From Megaustenia siamemsis (Eukaryota; Mollusca; Gastropoda; Stylommatophora; Ariophantidae): DNA of 64,000 nucleotides. Below the pieces are notes generated by a model. That model had not been told where the DNA came from, ran no database searches, and saw nothing but the letters and a program-made list of their open reading frames with translations. A program made the translations under genes and the position numbers. This document shows positions 15,232-25,265 of the stretch, piece after piece (within the stretch, counting starts at the first letter, position 1; each line of letters begins with the position of its first letter). The stretch is from contig JAVIAB010000124.1 in NCBI GenBank assembly GCA_032433765.1, positions 78,736,965-78,800,964 on the forward strand. The letters run 5' to 3'.

Positions 15232-16570
15232 CATCATCATCATCAAATACCGGGCCTACTCGCGTAGGTGGGAGTCGCGTTAGCTCAATGGTTAGTGAAC
15301 TGGACTACAAAGGACAAGAGGTAGGGTTCGATCCTGATCGACAGCTTCCAGGTTCACCCAGCCTTTAATGGGTACCGGATTTTTTTTCTGGGAAAGTAAA
15401 ACGGCACGGGCTTAATAGCGACCACATTACCCCAAAAATCATGTGCCGAAGGTGTGTAAAAATTATGGTCACTAACACCATATTCCTTATATGCCTCTTG
15501 ACGGGGCTTTTTACTTTTTTTAAATTGGCGTAGGTGATCATGTCTCTCCACAACTTTCGATCTCGACGGTTATTTATCATTTCTGTTGTTGTCCTTCTGC
15601 CAAGCCATTCTTTTAAGCTGTCAGGTATCTTTTCTCTTTACTTTCCATCTATCTCTTCGACCCTCAATTTCCCCAGTTGTTACAATATATTCCAGCTGTT
15701 CCCTTCTCATTAGATGACCACAAAATGATGATTGTTTCTTCCTAATATTGGAAATTAGCTTTCTTTTTGCTTTGTTCTCTTTCAGAACGCTTTCAATACT
15801 CTTCTTAGCTGTCCACGGTATTCTCAACATTCTTCTGTAAAATCACATCTTTACATACTCCAGTGATTTCCTTGTCTGTTGTCCTATTGTCCATGATTAA
15901 CATCCATATTTTAAGACTGACTCTACATAACATTTAAGAACTCCTTTTCTTGTTTCTATTATAAAATATGCACAAGTGGATTGCACAGTATCTTTCTCAT
16001 TTCTTGGAAAGCTGCTTTTGCCTGTGCCATTCTGCATCTCACTTCTATTTTGTACATCTTCCGTCTGAGATTAACAAAGTTCCCAAATATTTAAATTTAT
16101 TTACCTGTTTTAATATTGTTCCACTTGTCTTTATTATGCACTGAGGTGATGTCTTTTTCTTTATTGTTACCATTACTTCTGTCTTTTTGCTATTAAGGCT
16201 GAGTCCTTTATTTTTGCTTTCTTTCACTATAATGTCTAACATTTCTTGTAACTCATTTTCACCCTTTGCAATTAAGACTGTATCATCAGCATACCTTAGA
16301 TTATTTATATTATGACTTCCGATTGTTATTCCAGGCATGCCCCTTATGGATCTTAAAATAATCTCAATATACATATTAAACAAATCTGATGACAGCACAC
16401 AACATTGCCTAACACCCTGTTGTCTTTGTTGAAACATTCCCAAATGATTTCCAGTGCTTATGGCCGTTGTTTGTTGCCAATATATGTTCTTTATTATTCT
16501 TAGATCTTTGCTGTCTACGTTTATGCCTTCTAAAATTTTGATTTTCATTGGCATTGCTCGTTCCTTTAGC
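15232..16570 (-). pseudogene. LINE reverse transcriptase, family C, split by a SINE
   Basis: The minus-strand ORF 16045-16554 encodes the RT core: NIYWQQTTA, then QGVRQCCVLSSDLFNMY (motif B, but with Cys replacing the usual Gly and Ser the usual Pro), LRYADDTVLIA (motif C, YADD intact), and NKFKYLGTLL. A frameshift near 16045 moves the continuation (IEVRCRMAQAKAAF) to another frame, and a further frame (15621-15830) encodes MLRIPWTAKKSIESVLKENK with a FCGHLMR motif. RT motif A and the endonuclease are absent. The 3' tail ends in a GAT-type repeat (CATCATCAT on plus, 15232-15244). SINE-A at 15271-15527 interrupts the 3' UTR. This copy is non-functional. Confidence 0.88.
15271..15527 (+). mobile_element. 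SINE-A copy inside LINE family C
   Basis: tRNA-derived SINE with box A-like TTAGCTCAATGG and box B GGTTCGATCCT, full body and T-rich end. It is flanked by direct repeats GCGTAGGTG at 15262-15270 and 15528-15536. The uninterrupted LINE copy at 9939 has this sequence once, which proves insertion and defines a 9-bp target-site duplication. Confidence 0.95.
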
Positions 16571-17797
16571 TCTTAAAAACTCCACTATTCATCACTAACT
16601 TCTGGATTGATTTTTGTTTGGCACTCTTTGTATGATTATTCTTAGTAATATCTTCGTCATGTGACTCACTCATAAGGCTTATTGTGTTATCTTATAGATA
16701 AACAATCTTTTAAACATGGTGGTTTTAATACTTAAATACAAACAAAAATATGCGCGCGCACACACACAAGCATTTATTGCATCGCCATCTTGATCGTTGT
16801 CCTCTATATGAATGCAATCATGGCTTTTACTGTACATCCGGGACAGTCTATAAATAGATACAACATAAGTAACTCTCCTGCCCTAGAAAAGACATTTATT
16901 TCTCTATTTACACAGCAATCTGGTGCAGAAATAATTATAATTGTAAAATCCTGACAATCATGTGTTTACAGATAGCATGGTTCTTGCTATAATTTTCTCC
17001 ATACAAAAGTATTATTGGTCGTTTCAAATCTAAATGTTCACGATTAACATGAAATATCTCCTCTTTCATTGCACTTACAAACTTGATTTTTTGCATCTGG
17101 CCTTGTTTTTCCAAGGTCCCACCGATTTCACAAAATTTAATGATGTAGGAAGTATGCTTCATCATGAAGCAGCACTTTCCTTTGATCTCAGTGAATTTAC
17201 GGATCTTTTTGCTCCTGGAGAAAATAATTTACCGTACATTAATGGAAATCAGCTTCTCGACATAGGCGTCTCTACACAACTTGAAAGTTGGAGGCGTTTA
17301 TCAACTGTTTACTTTCTATTGTTTACTTTCTTTAAAATACTATGAGAATGTCAATGTTATAGCCTTTACAGACGGTCTAAAACAAATCAGCGTATAAACA
17401 GTTCCATTAATGAAAACTATTTAAACAATATACAACAAAGAATACATTTAAAAAAATTAATTATCCGTTGCGAGCGATAACGAGCATGACATATCAAGCA
17501 AAGTTATTGTTTATGGGTACGCATGTGACTAAAGAGTCCGATGTAAGCACGGGATCCTCTTCACTGTAAAGAGCTACATTGTTCGTTTTATGTCTTTCCA
17601 TGTGACTTTCATTATTTTACGTAAACAAGACATATGAAAGTGATTTAGTTTCTTTGCATGCCTGCAGTACACATATCAAGAATCTTTACATTTTCAAAAC
17701 GTTATCAACTTTAGCTAAAGATTGATCATGCGGACATATAAAAACGTCCATTATTATTTCATTTATTCTGAATCAGAGGAGTCTAACATATTGATTA
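16571..17797. other. Stretch without a supported gene
   Basis: AT-rich DNA. ORFs 16935-17165 (minus) and 17034-17345 (plus) are short and show no domain. A short CA tract lies near 16758. The left end of the transposon carrying the 413-aa transposase should lie in this interval, but I could not identify terminal inverted repeats by eye. Confidence 0.4.
17762..17767 (-). promoter_or_regulatory. Candidate polyadenylation signal AATAAA
   Basis: AATAAA on the minus strand about 30 nt after the stop codon of the transposase ORF. The position suits a polyadenylation signal for that transcript, but such hexamers are common in AT-rich DNA. Confidence 0.4.
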
Positions 17798-19039
17798 CTA
17801 ATCTGGGCTGAACGAACGATAGTCCATCTTTTTCCAATAGTCATTTTCTTCTTTTAAGACATGATCTTCACATTTGCACCAAAAATCTTTGTCAATCTGT
17901 GATAGAGCAGCATATGTCAGTCCTTTTATATCGCATAGTTTAAAACTTGTATTCTCAGCTGCCACCTGCCCTTTAATTTTTGCCCAAACGAGTTCAATGG
18001 GGTTTAATTGTGGATGATAAGGGGGCAGTCTCAAGCACGTATGACCATGCTGTTGAATGATTTTGTCTATTTGGAATACTTTGGTCTTTTGCGATTTCTT
18101 AACAAGTGACAGTAATTCAGGTTTCAAAAATCCCTCGTTAAATGGAATTCCTTCCTTTCTTAGCCAAATCTTTATAACATCTTTTGTACTGGTAGATGTA
18201 GGAATTTTGTCTTCTTCTGCCACAGCGTTGTGGTACGACGCGTTGTCCATTACCAGACAGGATGGTCTGTCTAGAATTGGAAGAAGAGTATTTTCAATCC
18301 ACTCTCTAAATATATGGCCATTCATCTCGGTGTGATAGTCCCTGTTGTCAGTATAATTAGAGGTGAATATAAGTTCTGCATTTTTCACCAACCCTTCTTT
18401 TCGGCTGCCTGCATGTGCCATTATAATACGCTGTCCTTTTCCAGTGGGTACACATCTTTTAATACTTCCATCTGATGATTGCCATTCCTTTGCACTTGTG
18501 TGGTGAGAATTTATCCAAGATTCATCTAGAAATACAATATCATAACCTTGGTTACGCATTTCCCGTACTTCACGTAAATATTTACTCCTCATAGAAACTA
18601 AGTGCGGCTTCTCGCAGATGACATTTCTACCACTATCGTACTTTCTAAACGTAAAACCGATACTTCTAACAGTTCTCCATAATGTTGTTTTCGACACAAC
18701 AATGTCATTTTCTGCTCTCAGTCGAATTTTCAGTTTTCTTAAAGTCACAGTTTCTTTGGAATCGAACATTTTACAAATTGCTCTTCTAATCACTTCCTTG
18801 TCAAAACTATCTACTACTTTCTTTCTTCCTAGCGTCCTAGTCTTGATTGAACTGGACACTCCGTTAGTTTTAAGCACTTGTTTGAAAAAGCGTTTGCTTA
18901 TACCCAATGCGTGAATAGTTCTCTTTTCTGGCTTTGAGATGCTTCGATACAGTTTTCCACGCTTAGCTTCTATGCAAAAATATTTATACACCTTTATTGC
19001 CACTGATTGCAATGTAAGGAACTTTACTTTTATACCCAT
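17798..19039 (-). CDS. IS630-Tc1-mariner superfamily transposase, 413 aa, wide D-E spacing
   Basis: Intact minus-strand ORF encoding a DDE transposase, which would cut and rejoin its own transposon ends in the nucleus. Residues about 31-60 and 80-130 look like helix-turn-helix DNA-binding segments (KRTIHALGISKRFFKQVLK; VSKTTLWRTVRSIGF). The catalytic domain has IVFLDESW with Asp172, LVMDNASYH with Asp265, and LPPYHPQLNPIELVW with Glu349. Between Asp265 and Glu349 I count 83 residues, far more than the 34-39 of classic mariner/Tc1; the extra part includes TSTKDVIKIWL. This matches a known group with PPYH.xLNPIEL endings, and the spacing is close to the DD82E group that I recall as Sailor. All catalytic residues are present and there are no stops or frameshifts, so this may be a recent, possibly active copy. 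Terminal inverted repeats were not found, so domestication cannot be excluded. The start Met at 19039 is simply the first in frame. Confidence 0.9.
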   Translation of the reverse strand: MGIKVKFLTLQSVAIKVYKYFCIEAKRGKLYRSISKPEKRTIHALGISKRFFKQVLKTNGVSSSIKTRTLGRKKVVDSFDKEVIRRAICKMFDSKETVTLRKLKIRLRAENDIVVSKTTLWRTVRSIGFTFRKYDSGRNVICEKPHLVSMRSKYLREVREMRNQGYDIVFLDESWINSHHTSAKEWQSSDGSIKRCVPTGKGQRIIMAHAGSRKEGLVKNAELIFTSNYTDNRDYHTEMNGHIFREWIENTLLPILDRPSCLVMDNASYHNAVAEEDKIPTSTSTKDVIKIWLRKEGIPFNEGFLKPELLSLVKKSQKTKVFQIDKIIQQHGHTCLRLPPYHPQLNPIELVWAKIKGQVAAENTSFKLCDIKGLTYAALSQIDKDFWCKCEDHVLKEENDYWKKMDYRSFSPD

Positions 19040-19765
19040 TGACTAACAGATCACAAATTTAACGAAATTACCCAATAATTAGGATACGCCGTTGCACATA
19101 AATCACAACAAAACGACAGGAAATGGGATGCACCGGATATAAAATTATAACTATGACGCGTTTTATGTGTTTTTTAGTGCTTAAAACAGGGAAATTGGCG
19201 CGCATTACGTTCAAGATGACTAGTCCGTGGGTGCTCACTCATATGAAGCGGTAATTCCTCCAAATATATGGTTTGACCAAAATGCCTTAAATTTGTATAC
19301 TTCAAATAAAGAATATTTAAAACTATACGTTTGTTGGTGAGGAAATGAATGTACTTCTTGGGACCAAAAAATCACAAGACCATATGCAAAATTTCAGCAT
19401 TATCAATCAATTGGTTGCAGAGATATGGAATTTTAAACACCTTCAAAATATTTTGAAACGACCTATAGGTAGATCATTGACAATTCAAGAATGTGTTTCT
19501 TCTCATTTGACAAGAATATAACTGAAGTTAATCTTCGCGCTGGTAAGGCATTTATGTTTTCTTCTCAGTTTATATTGAACTATTTGTCTCAGGTAAGTGT
19601 ATAGATGTCTAAGAGTAAAAGTATCTACTTTTATAAATGTGTAACAGTAAAAGACGTTTCCTTTCATCGATGTCTATATATGTATAGATATTTACTTTCA
19701 TATACGTCTAAATATAGAATACATTGTAAAATACCAGCAAGTCAGTAAAATTAAATTTACTAGGG
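19040..19765. other. Stretch without a supported gene
   Basis: AT-rich DNA upstream of the transposase ORF; expected to contain its 5' UTR and one terminal repeat, which I could not pinpoint. No other coding potential. Confidence 0.4.
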
Positions 19766-20175
19766 GCTTATATCTTGCAGGTAGCAACATATGATTGTGA
19801 ATCAGGGACAATCTCGCAAACAGCAGGGAAGAAAATCGATTCATTCGAAACAAAATGCTACAGCAAAATCATTCAGATGCCTCGAACAAAGGAAAAAAGC
19901 AATTTAGGCATTTTAAAAGAGAATATTTAAAAGAACTGGAAACACCATTCTACAGAGGAACTTTAAATAGCATGGCCACGCCAAAAGAAACAGTGAGCTG
20001 GAATGAACAATAATGGAAGACATGGTTCCTGGCGATGTCAGGTACAGACCAACACGAAGGTGGTTTCAAGACATTAAAGACACTTTGAACATGACAACAG
20101 ACGATGTGGAAGATCTGGCTAGAGACAGATTCTTTCAGGGGTACTGACGTGAATGCAACAATCTGTAAAGCACAT
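19766..20175 (+). pseudogene. LINE 3' fragment, family G
   Basis: Translations in two or three frames give ESGTISQTAGKKIDSFETKC, then a frame with ERTIMEDMVPGDVRYRPTRR and RWFQDIKDTLNM, ending DLARDRFFQGY. These match the order of LINE C-terminal motifs (ETWT...KKIxAFExxCYR, TIMEGMVPGxRxRGRPxRRW, RDRxxxRxL). Several stops and frameshifts. RT catalytic motifs are absent. Confidence 0.75.
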
Positions 20176-20712
20176 GTGGCCTGATGATAATGAGCGTGGA
20201 GGTCAGTAGGTCATTCTTGATTCACTGACCCTGAAACTAGGAGTGAGATATGGGTCATGGATTCCTAACCAACCTCTATAGTTATAAATCACCAAAAAAA
20301 AAAAATATTATAAATAACAACAAATAATATTTGGACGCAATTTCCCAACAATTGTTGTGACAAATAAATCTTGAAAACAGCCAAAGAGCCAATTATGCAA
20401 TGCAGGTAATTGCCATTTTGTGTTGAAAAGCTTAATTGAAAATGTAGGGGCATGTTTTAATTGCATGAAATTAAATCATCAACACTCTGATTTCAGATTA
20501 ATATTGATTATGTTGGCATCACATCTCAGTGGAATTCTCCGGTGTACAATCATGATTATTCGATCTTGTTTTGTATCTTCTTCTTCGTCTTCTTTTAGAA
20601 TATTTTTTTTTTCTTATCCGTTGTTATTCTGAGTAAGGTTTCTGTTGTGTTGTATCTCAGTCTACAAAGAGCTAGGATGTTTTCGGCCTTCAGGTCAACA
20701 TATCTGGCTTTA
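20176..20712. other. Stretch without a supported gene
   Basis: AT-rich DNA with a poly-A run near 20294 that may be the tail of the preceding LINE fragment. A 70-codon ORF (20420-20632) has no motif. Confidence 0.4.
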
Positions 20713-21044
20713 GGGGCTTCGGTAGCCTAGTTGGGAAAACCACCCGACAGAGCTACCGACGTTCGGACATCCCGTGTTCGATTCTCACTGGAAGCAGTGT
20801 GAGTTGTACTCGTGGTTAAATACCCCGGCGGTCGACTCAACCGCTGGCAAAAATGGGAACCAGGATAGTTCTCTAGGAAGGTGAGGAATGCCGCCTCGTA
20901 TCGTGAGTTTAGATGCTTGAAGCGACACTATCTAGAAGTCTCCGAACACTTCTGGATAGATGGCCTAGCACATATGGGTGAAAACACACGTGCTAAGATT
21001 TAAGTCCCGATTCAAGTCTCCTAATTTACCTTTCTTTACCTTTA
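20713..21044 (+). mobile_element. SINE-B, full-length tRNA-derived SINE
   Basis: A second SINE family. The 5' end has TAGCCTAGTTGG at 20723-20734, an exact fit to the Pol III box A consensus TRGCNNAGYNGG, and TGTTCGATTCT near 20774, an imperfect box B. The body includes GGTGAGGAATGCCGCCTCGT and a GCGACACTATCT segment; the tail is a TTACCTTT-type repeat. Two minus-strand copies occur at 29118-29430 and 35871-36184. Confidence 0.88.
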
Positions 21045-21406
21045 CATCAGGCTTCACGAAAACATATTTGTGACCGGGTTTGCTTTTCCTCTTTAGTAAA
21101 TAACTATTAGATCAGACTATTGTTTCTTTTGCTGGACCTGACACCAGCTACCGGCTTGGAATCTCTGCTCTGAGTTAGCAGTCAATTATTGGATGCTGAT
21201 TATGATACCAATAGTCAGCTATGGTCGCAAACTATGAGGCCAACAGTCAGCTATGTGTCGCTGACTTCAGGAGTAAACCTTATTCGCTGCTTCTGAATGA
21301 GCAATCAACTAAGAGTCACAGACTCCGCCACCAGCAGTCGAATAATAAGTATCTTACTGACGCCAGCTATTGCCTTCGTAGTTCCTGGATACCACTGATG
21401 ACAAAA
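21045..21406. other. Short interval between two SINEs
   Basis: Contains short imperfect repeats of AGTCAGCTATG-like sequence (about 21210-21260). No gene or RNA is supported. Confidence 0.35.
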
Positions 21407-21666
21407 GGGAGCCGCGATAGCTCAGTGGTTAGTGAACTGGACTACAAAGGACAAGCGGTAGGGTTCGATCCCAACCGACGGCTTCCGGGTTCACTCAGCC
21501 TTTAATGGGTACCGGATTTTTTTCTGGGAAAGTGAAGCGGCACGGGCGTAATAGCGACCACATTACCCCAAAAATCATGTGCCGAAGGTCTGTAAAATTT
21601 ATGGTCACTAACACCATTTTTCCCTATACGCCACTTGGCGTGACGGTGGTACTTTGCTTTTTTACT
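21407..21666 (+). mobile_element. SINE-A, best full-length copy
   Basis: tRNA-derived SINE. It begins GGGAGCCGCGATAGCTCAGT, has a body with CCCCAAAAATCATGTGCCGA and TATACGCCACTTGGCG, and ends in a T-rich tail. Direct repeats ACTGATGACAAA at 21394-21405 and 21667-21678 flank it and are a perfect 12-bp target-site duplication. Transcription would start from internal Pol III boxes (separate entry); mobilisation would depend on a LINE. Related copies are at 14469 (minus), 15271, 26605, 27391, 55230 (minus, head only) and 56061. Confidence 0.95.
21418..21472 (+). promoter_or_regulatory. Internal Pol III promoter (boxes A and B) of SINE-A
   Basis: TAGCTCAGTGG at 21418-21428 and GGTTCGATCCC at 21462-21472 fit the A-box (TRGCNNAGYGG) and B-box (GGTTCGANNCC) consensus exactly, with spacing typical of a tRNA gene. 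Confidence 0.88.
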
Positions 21667-22035
21667 ACTGATGACAAAGTAATGATGTATCTATTGGCGT
21701 AGCATTGTCACGTGGTGAGTTATACTTGACCAATTATATTATTATTTTGGACTAAATGTGTGATTCCAAGAATGGACTCTTCCACTTATTGAATCTTGAA
21801 TACTCACTGGCTGCTGTTCTTCTTCCTCTTCTACTTTCCTCTCAGCGTGTCTGAGTCCATACCTGTGTCTCACTTGACTGCCTTACTACGCGTCTAACTC
21901 CGGTCTCACCAAGTGACTGACTGTCTAGTAGGCATTTGTTAACCTTCCATCAGTGTGAACGTGACGGATTCTACCAGCTAAGTCTATTTTTATATAGAAT
22001 CATCTTTTACTTTTACTTTTATATTTCCACATTTT
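21667..22035. other. Stretch without a supported gene
   Basis: Pyrimidine-rich in part (21810-21850). It may be PLE 3' UTR because it leads into the PLE-type terminal motif, but I cannot align it to the copy at 52007-53230 by eye. Confidence 0.3.
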
Positions 22036-22147
22036 ATTTATCCTCAGACCGCATGTTGGCCGAAACGTTAGTATTTTGTTGTGTTACATTTTGTAAAGCT
22101 GTCACCATACCTTGTAGGAGTGTATGTTATACCACATACTGGCTCCC
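22036..22147 (+). mobile_element. Penelope-like element 3' terminal fragment
   Basis: Shares GGCCGAAACGT, then AGTATTTTGTTGTGTT, TTTGTAAAGCTGTCAC, ATACCTTG and ACTGGCTCCC, in the same order, with 53239-53342 downstream of the PLE. This GCCGAAACGT motif is familiar from PLE 3' ends. It stops abruptly where the mariner-like fragment begins. Confidence 0.7.
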
Positions 22148-22820
22148 GAACATACTTCAATCCTGGAACCATTCATAGCCCGCCTTACAGAGCGGGAAAT
22201 TAAAGATGCCTGGTTTCAGCAGGACGGAGCAACATCACATACAGCCATAACATCACACACAGCCACTACATCACACACAGCCATTACATCACACACAGCC
22301 ATTGCATCACACACAGCCATTACACCACACACAGCCATTACATCACGCACAGCCATAACATCACACACAGCCATTACATCACACACAGCCATTACATCAC
22401 ACACAGCCATTACACCACACACAGCCATTACATCACACACAGTCATTACACCACACACAGCAATTACATCACACACAACCATTACACCACACACAGCCAT
22501 TACATCACACACAGCCATTACACCACACACAGCCATTACACCACTCACTTATTTAGAAAGCATATTTGCAAATCAAATTATTTCACGTAGAATCTGGCCT
22601 GCTCGTTCACCTAACTTCTCCTGACTATTATCTGTGGGCTGCGCTGAAAGGAAAAGTTCATCTAAATAATCCACAAACAGTAAATGACCTGAAGGTAGAA
22701 ATCGTTACCCAGATCCAACAAATATAAGCGGTCATTATCCAGCAGGTTTTCGAAAATATCAAGAGGCGAGTCAACAAATGTCTTGAGGTCCGTGGTGGAC
22801 ATTTTGAACACATGCTGTAG
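22148..22820 (+). pseudogene. Mariner-like transposase fragment disrupted by an internal minisatellite
   Basis: The frame reads ILEPFIARLTEREIKDAWFQ then QDGATSHTA, the well-known FQQDGAxxHTA motif with a catalytic Asp. After an in-frame tandem array it resumes with LESIFANQIISRRIWPARSP, then a frameshift near 22617 leads to DYYLWAALKGKVHLNNPQTV (third catalytic acidic residue in the xDYYLW motif) and NDLKVEIVTQIQQI, a stop, then QQVFENIKRRVNKCLEVRGG and the terminal HFEHML. The N-terminal half including DNA-binding domains is missing. The normal distance between the two Asp motifs is expanded by about 105 residues. It is non-functional: truncated, frameshifted and with a stop. Confidence 0.88.
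22232..22546 (+). repeat. 18-bp minisatellite grown from transposase codons
   Basis: About 17 copies of ACATCACACACAGCCATT. Each unit encodes TSHTAI (variants TPHTAI, ASHTAI, TSRTAI). The first copy is the transposase's own GATSHTA motif, so the array expanded that motif in frame. Neither strand has a stop in the frame used, giving shadow ORFs. Confidence 0.97.
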
Positions 22821-23132
22821 ACACAACTTCATCGTGTGAACAGCCACTTTACCCAGTACACGCCAGTCAAGAGCAGTAGTATCTAGATGAATAATAACAA
22901 TTTACGTTACAATTTCCCGTAATTTCAAAAATATTTTCACTGCACAGCGACTTTATAAACGCCGCGTACAACTTCTACAGCAGAACACGCGAAGTCAAGA
23001 ATGTCATTTCAGCTCACCACACAAATTGCTTGGGTCTAAAAGCTAACGGTTCTTGTTGATGTTATTGCATCATCAATAAATCCGAAAAAAAACGCACCCC
23101 CAAGCAAATAATATATAATAAACTAATACACG
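22821..23132. other. Short stretch, probably transposon 3' flank
   Basis: No coding potential. It may hold the 3' end of the mariner-like element. The LINE that follows starts at about 23133. Confidence 0.35.
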
Positions 23133-23510
23133 GAAAAAGACAAATCGGCAGACCTAAACTACGATATAGAGATATCTGTAAATCATCTCTGAATGCCTTC
23201 TCCATCTGTGAAAATGACTGGGAACATCTGGCAAGTGATCGTACATCATGGAGAGCTTGTATAAGGAACGGTATAACATCTTTGAGACTGTGCTAAGGCA
23301 ACACTTAGAAGAGAAAAGACTCATGAAAAAGGATGGAAAACCCTGTGGATCGGTGGGCCTGATTTGTTCATTCTGTGGTCGTGTGTGTTTGCCAAACATT
23401 GGTAGAATCAGCTACGAGAGTTGTTCGACAAAAAACAAAACCTCAGAAACAAAAAATACACAATAGCCTCCACTAGACCGTCTGACAAGACGAAAAGGGC
23501 CATATATATA
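23133..23510 (+). pseudogene. LINE family F, extreme 5' truncation
   Basis: Same sequence as the 3' end of the LINE at 4990-6050. It starts in GKRQIGRPKLRYRDICKSS, passes SDRTSWRA with a frameshift around 23255, and the frame 23248-23466 encodes FETVLRQHLEEKRLMKKDGK and the finger CSFCGRVCLPNIGRISYESC. In the finger the expected His is replaced by Tyr relative to the other copy (ISHERSC). The 3' UTR GCCTCCACTAGACCGTCTGA ends in an AT repeat at 23501-23512. Confidence 0.88.
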
Positions 23511-23512
23511 AT

Positions 23513-25265
23513 CAATCCGACAATAAATAAATCTGTTTATTTCCAACAATCTTATTATATATTTTTTTTTCATTTCTGTTATCTTCCATCTTCAATTCTC
23601 AGGGTTCAGTCACATACCTGAAGGCATACTTCATGTTAACCACCGCTTGCCCTTCTGTCAAGTAGTTGAAGTAGTGATCATGTCACAGAGCAAGGAGCCT
23701 TTTCTAATGATCTAATTGCTCCTTCTTGCAAAAGTCTATTTTAAGAGTTTCCTCTCATGTTGTCACTTGTTTTAATTCTTCAACTTATTTGTAAATACAT
23801 CATTCACTCGGTGTGTCCTGCGTGTGTACAAAGTGTGTAGATAATAGCTTCTCCCCAGGATACAACACAAAGGCCCGTCTTGTTTTTACACATCTTCGGT
23901 CCTCGCTAACCCACTTTCGCCTCCATTTGTGTCTGAGCTCTTTTATCCTACCACAAATTGCCTCTTAACATTGACAGAAAGCTTCCAATACCTTCTGATC
24001 AAAATTGACCCGTTCCAACTGCATCTTCGATCTTCTGATCGATGAGCTGCTTCCAGGGGCTGACACTGTTCAATATCTGATGATGGTTGCTCTGCTGGAG
24101 TCGTACCGCAAGTGTTTGTTTGGTTTCTCCAACATGCGGCGTCCAAGTAGGAGGCATGACATTTTGATTCGCTGTATTTTATCACGTGATTAACTACTAC
24201 TGCATAGCATGTTATCACAGGGGCACCTGGTGTTCGTGGATAAAAATAGAAGAGATTGAGAAAAATGACATGGAATTAAGCGAGAAGAGGGAAATATAAG
24301 AGAGGAATAAATCAATAATATCGAAAGGTGAGAGTGCACAAGCTTGCGCGAACATCGAATATACCAGCTCTTTTTTTTTCTTTCTTTTTTTTCTAAAATA
24401 TTCTTTTGACAGTAATACAGACTGCGTTGTAAAATATTTGTGTCGCATTAGTAACATTTATTGCTTTCTGTTATTTTGTGTGTATTTGTTTAACTCTCTT
24501 CTTTGAGGAACATCATTTTTAATGCAGGAGAAAAATACCAGAACTAAACTAATGATATTGGAGATCTGTTTACTTGAAGTCTTACTCTCTAATTCTGTCT
24601 GAGGTCATTACAGTCGGGGCTTTTCCAAATACGCTCTGCCACCTGTTCCAGCAATCGTCGACGTGTTCGTTTTAATGATTGTTCCTGCTCAACTTTGATT
24701 GAACGTGCTACATTTTTTTCCCCTGATGATGCTTTTCTTGCATCTGTCCTTCCTGTAACAAGTGGTCTCTAAACGTCCTCACAAAGTGTTTTGTGTCTTT
24801 TTTAAAGGTCCCTTGCGCAATAGCAGACCTCGACAAACTGGTGGCACAATCCCAATGGCATGAACTCGTGTGTGACCAGGGCAGTGTATCCAGGCTGTTA
24901 ACGTGAGACACGTCAGTTAGTGCACCCACTGTTTGTGATGCATATCCATGTCAATCCGGTGAACTGTGCTAGTCAGCCAATTATTAGACCGCATGCATTG
25001 TCGATCTCGTAACCAGTCATGTGGTAGCTTCAGTTACAGACTCGATCTCCATACTTTAAATGCTTTTGTTTGTATGTGGATATTGGAGGTCAATATCAAA
25101 AGAAAGTTAAAAGCTTTCAACATATCATAGTGTGAGAAAAGTTATCAGAATATTTTAGTTCAACAAAATAGGCAACCAAGAAGTGATAAAACGTGAAGAC
25201 AAGGGACATTGTATGAAGTGGTGGTAGGGAAATCAAGGAATAGGATAACCTACATGCCCAGAAAC
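23513..25265. other. Long stretch without a supported gene
   Basis: AT-rich DNA. ORFs of 60-91 codons (for example 23943-24218 minus, 24708-24929 minus) show no recognisable domain. No array, SINE or RNA gene seen. Confidence 0.45.

Noticed and set aside
17034..17345. 103-aa ORF next to the transposase
   Set aside because: No domain, opposite strand, AT-rich; probably chance.
17420..19300. Terminal inverted repeats for the 413-aa transposase
   Set aside because: Weak similarity between CATGTGACTAAAGAGTCCG (17522) and the reverse complement of 19221-19243 was considered but has too many mismatches to call.
21407..21480. Functional tRNA gene
   Set aside because: Boxes A and B are exact, but the segment is the head of a SINE with seven copies; no proper acceptor stem pairing follows box B.
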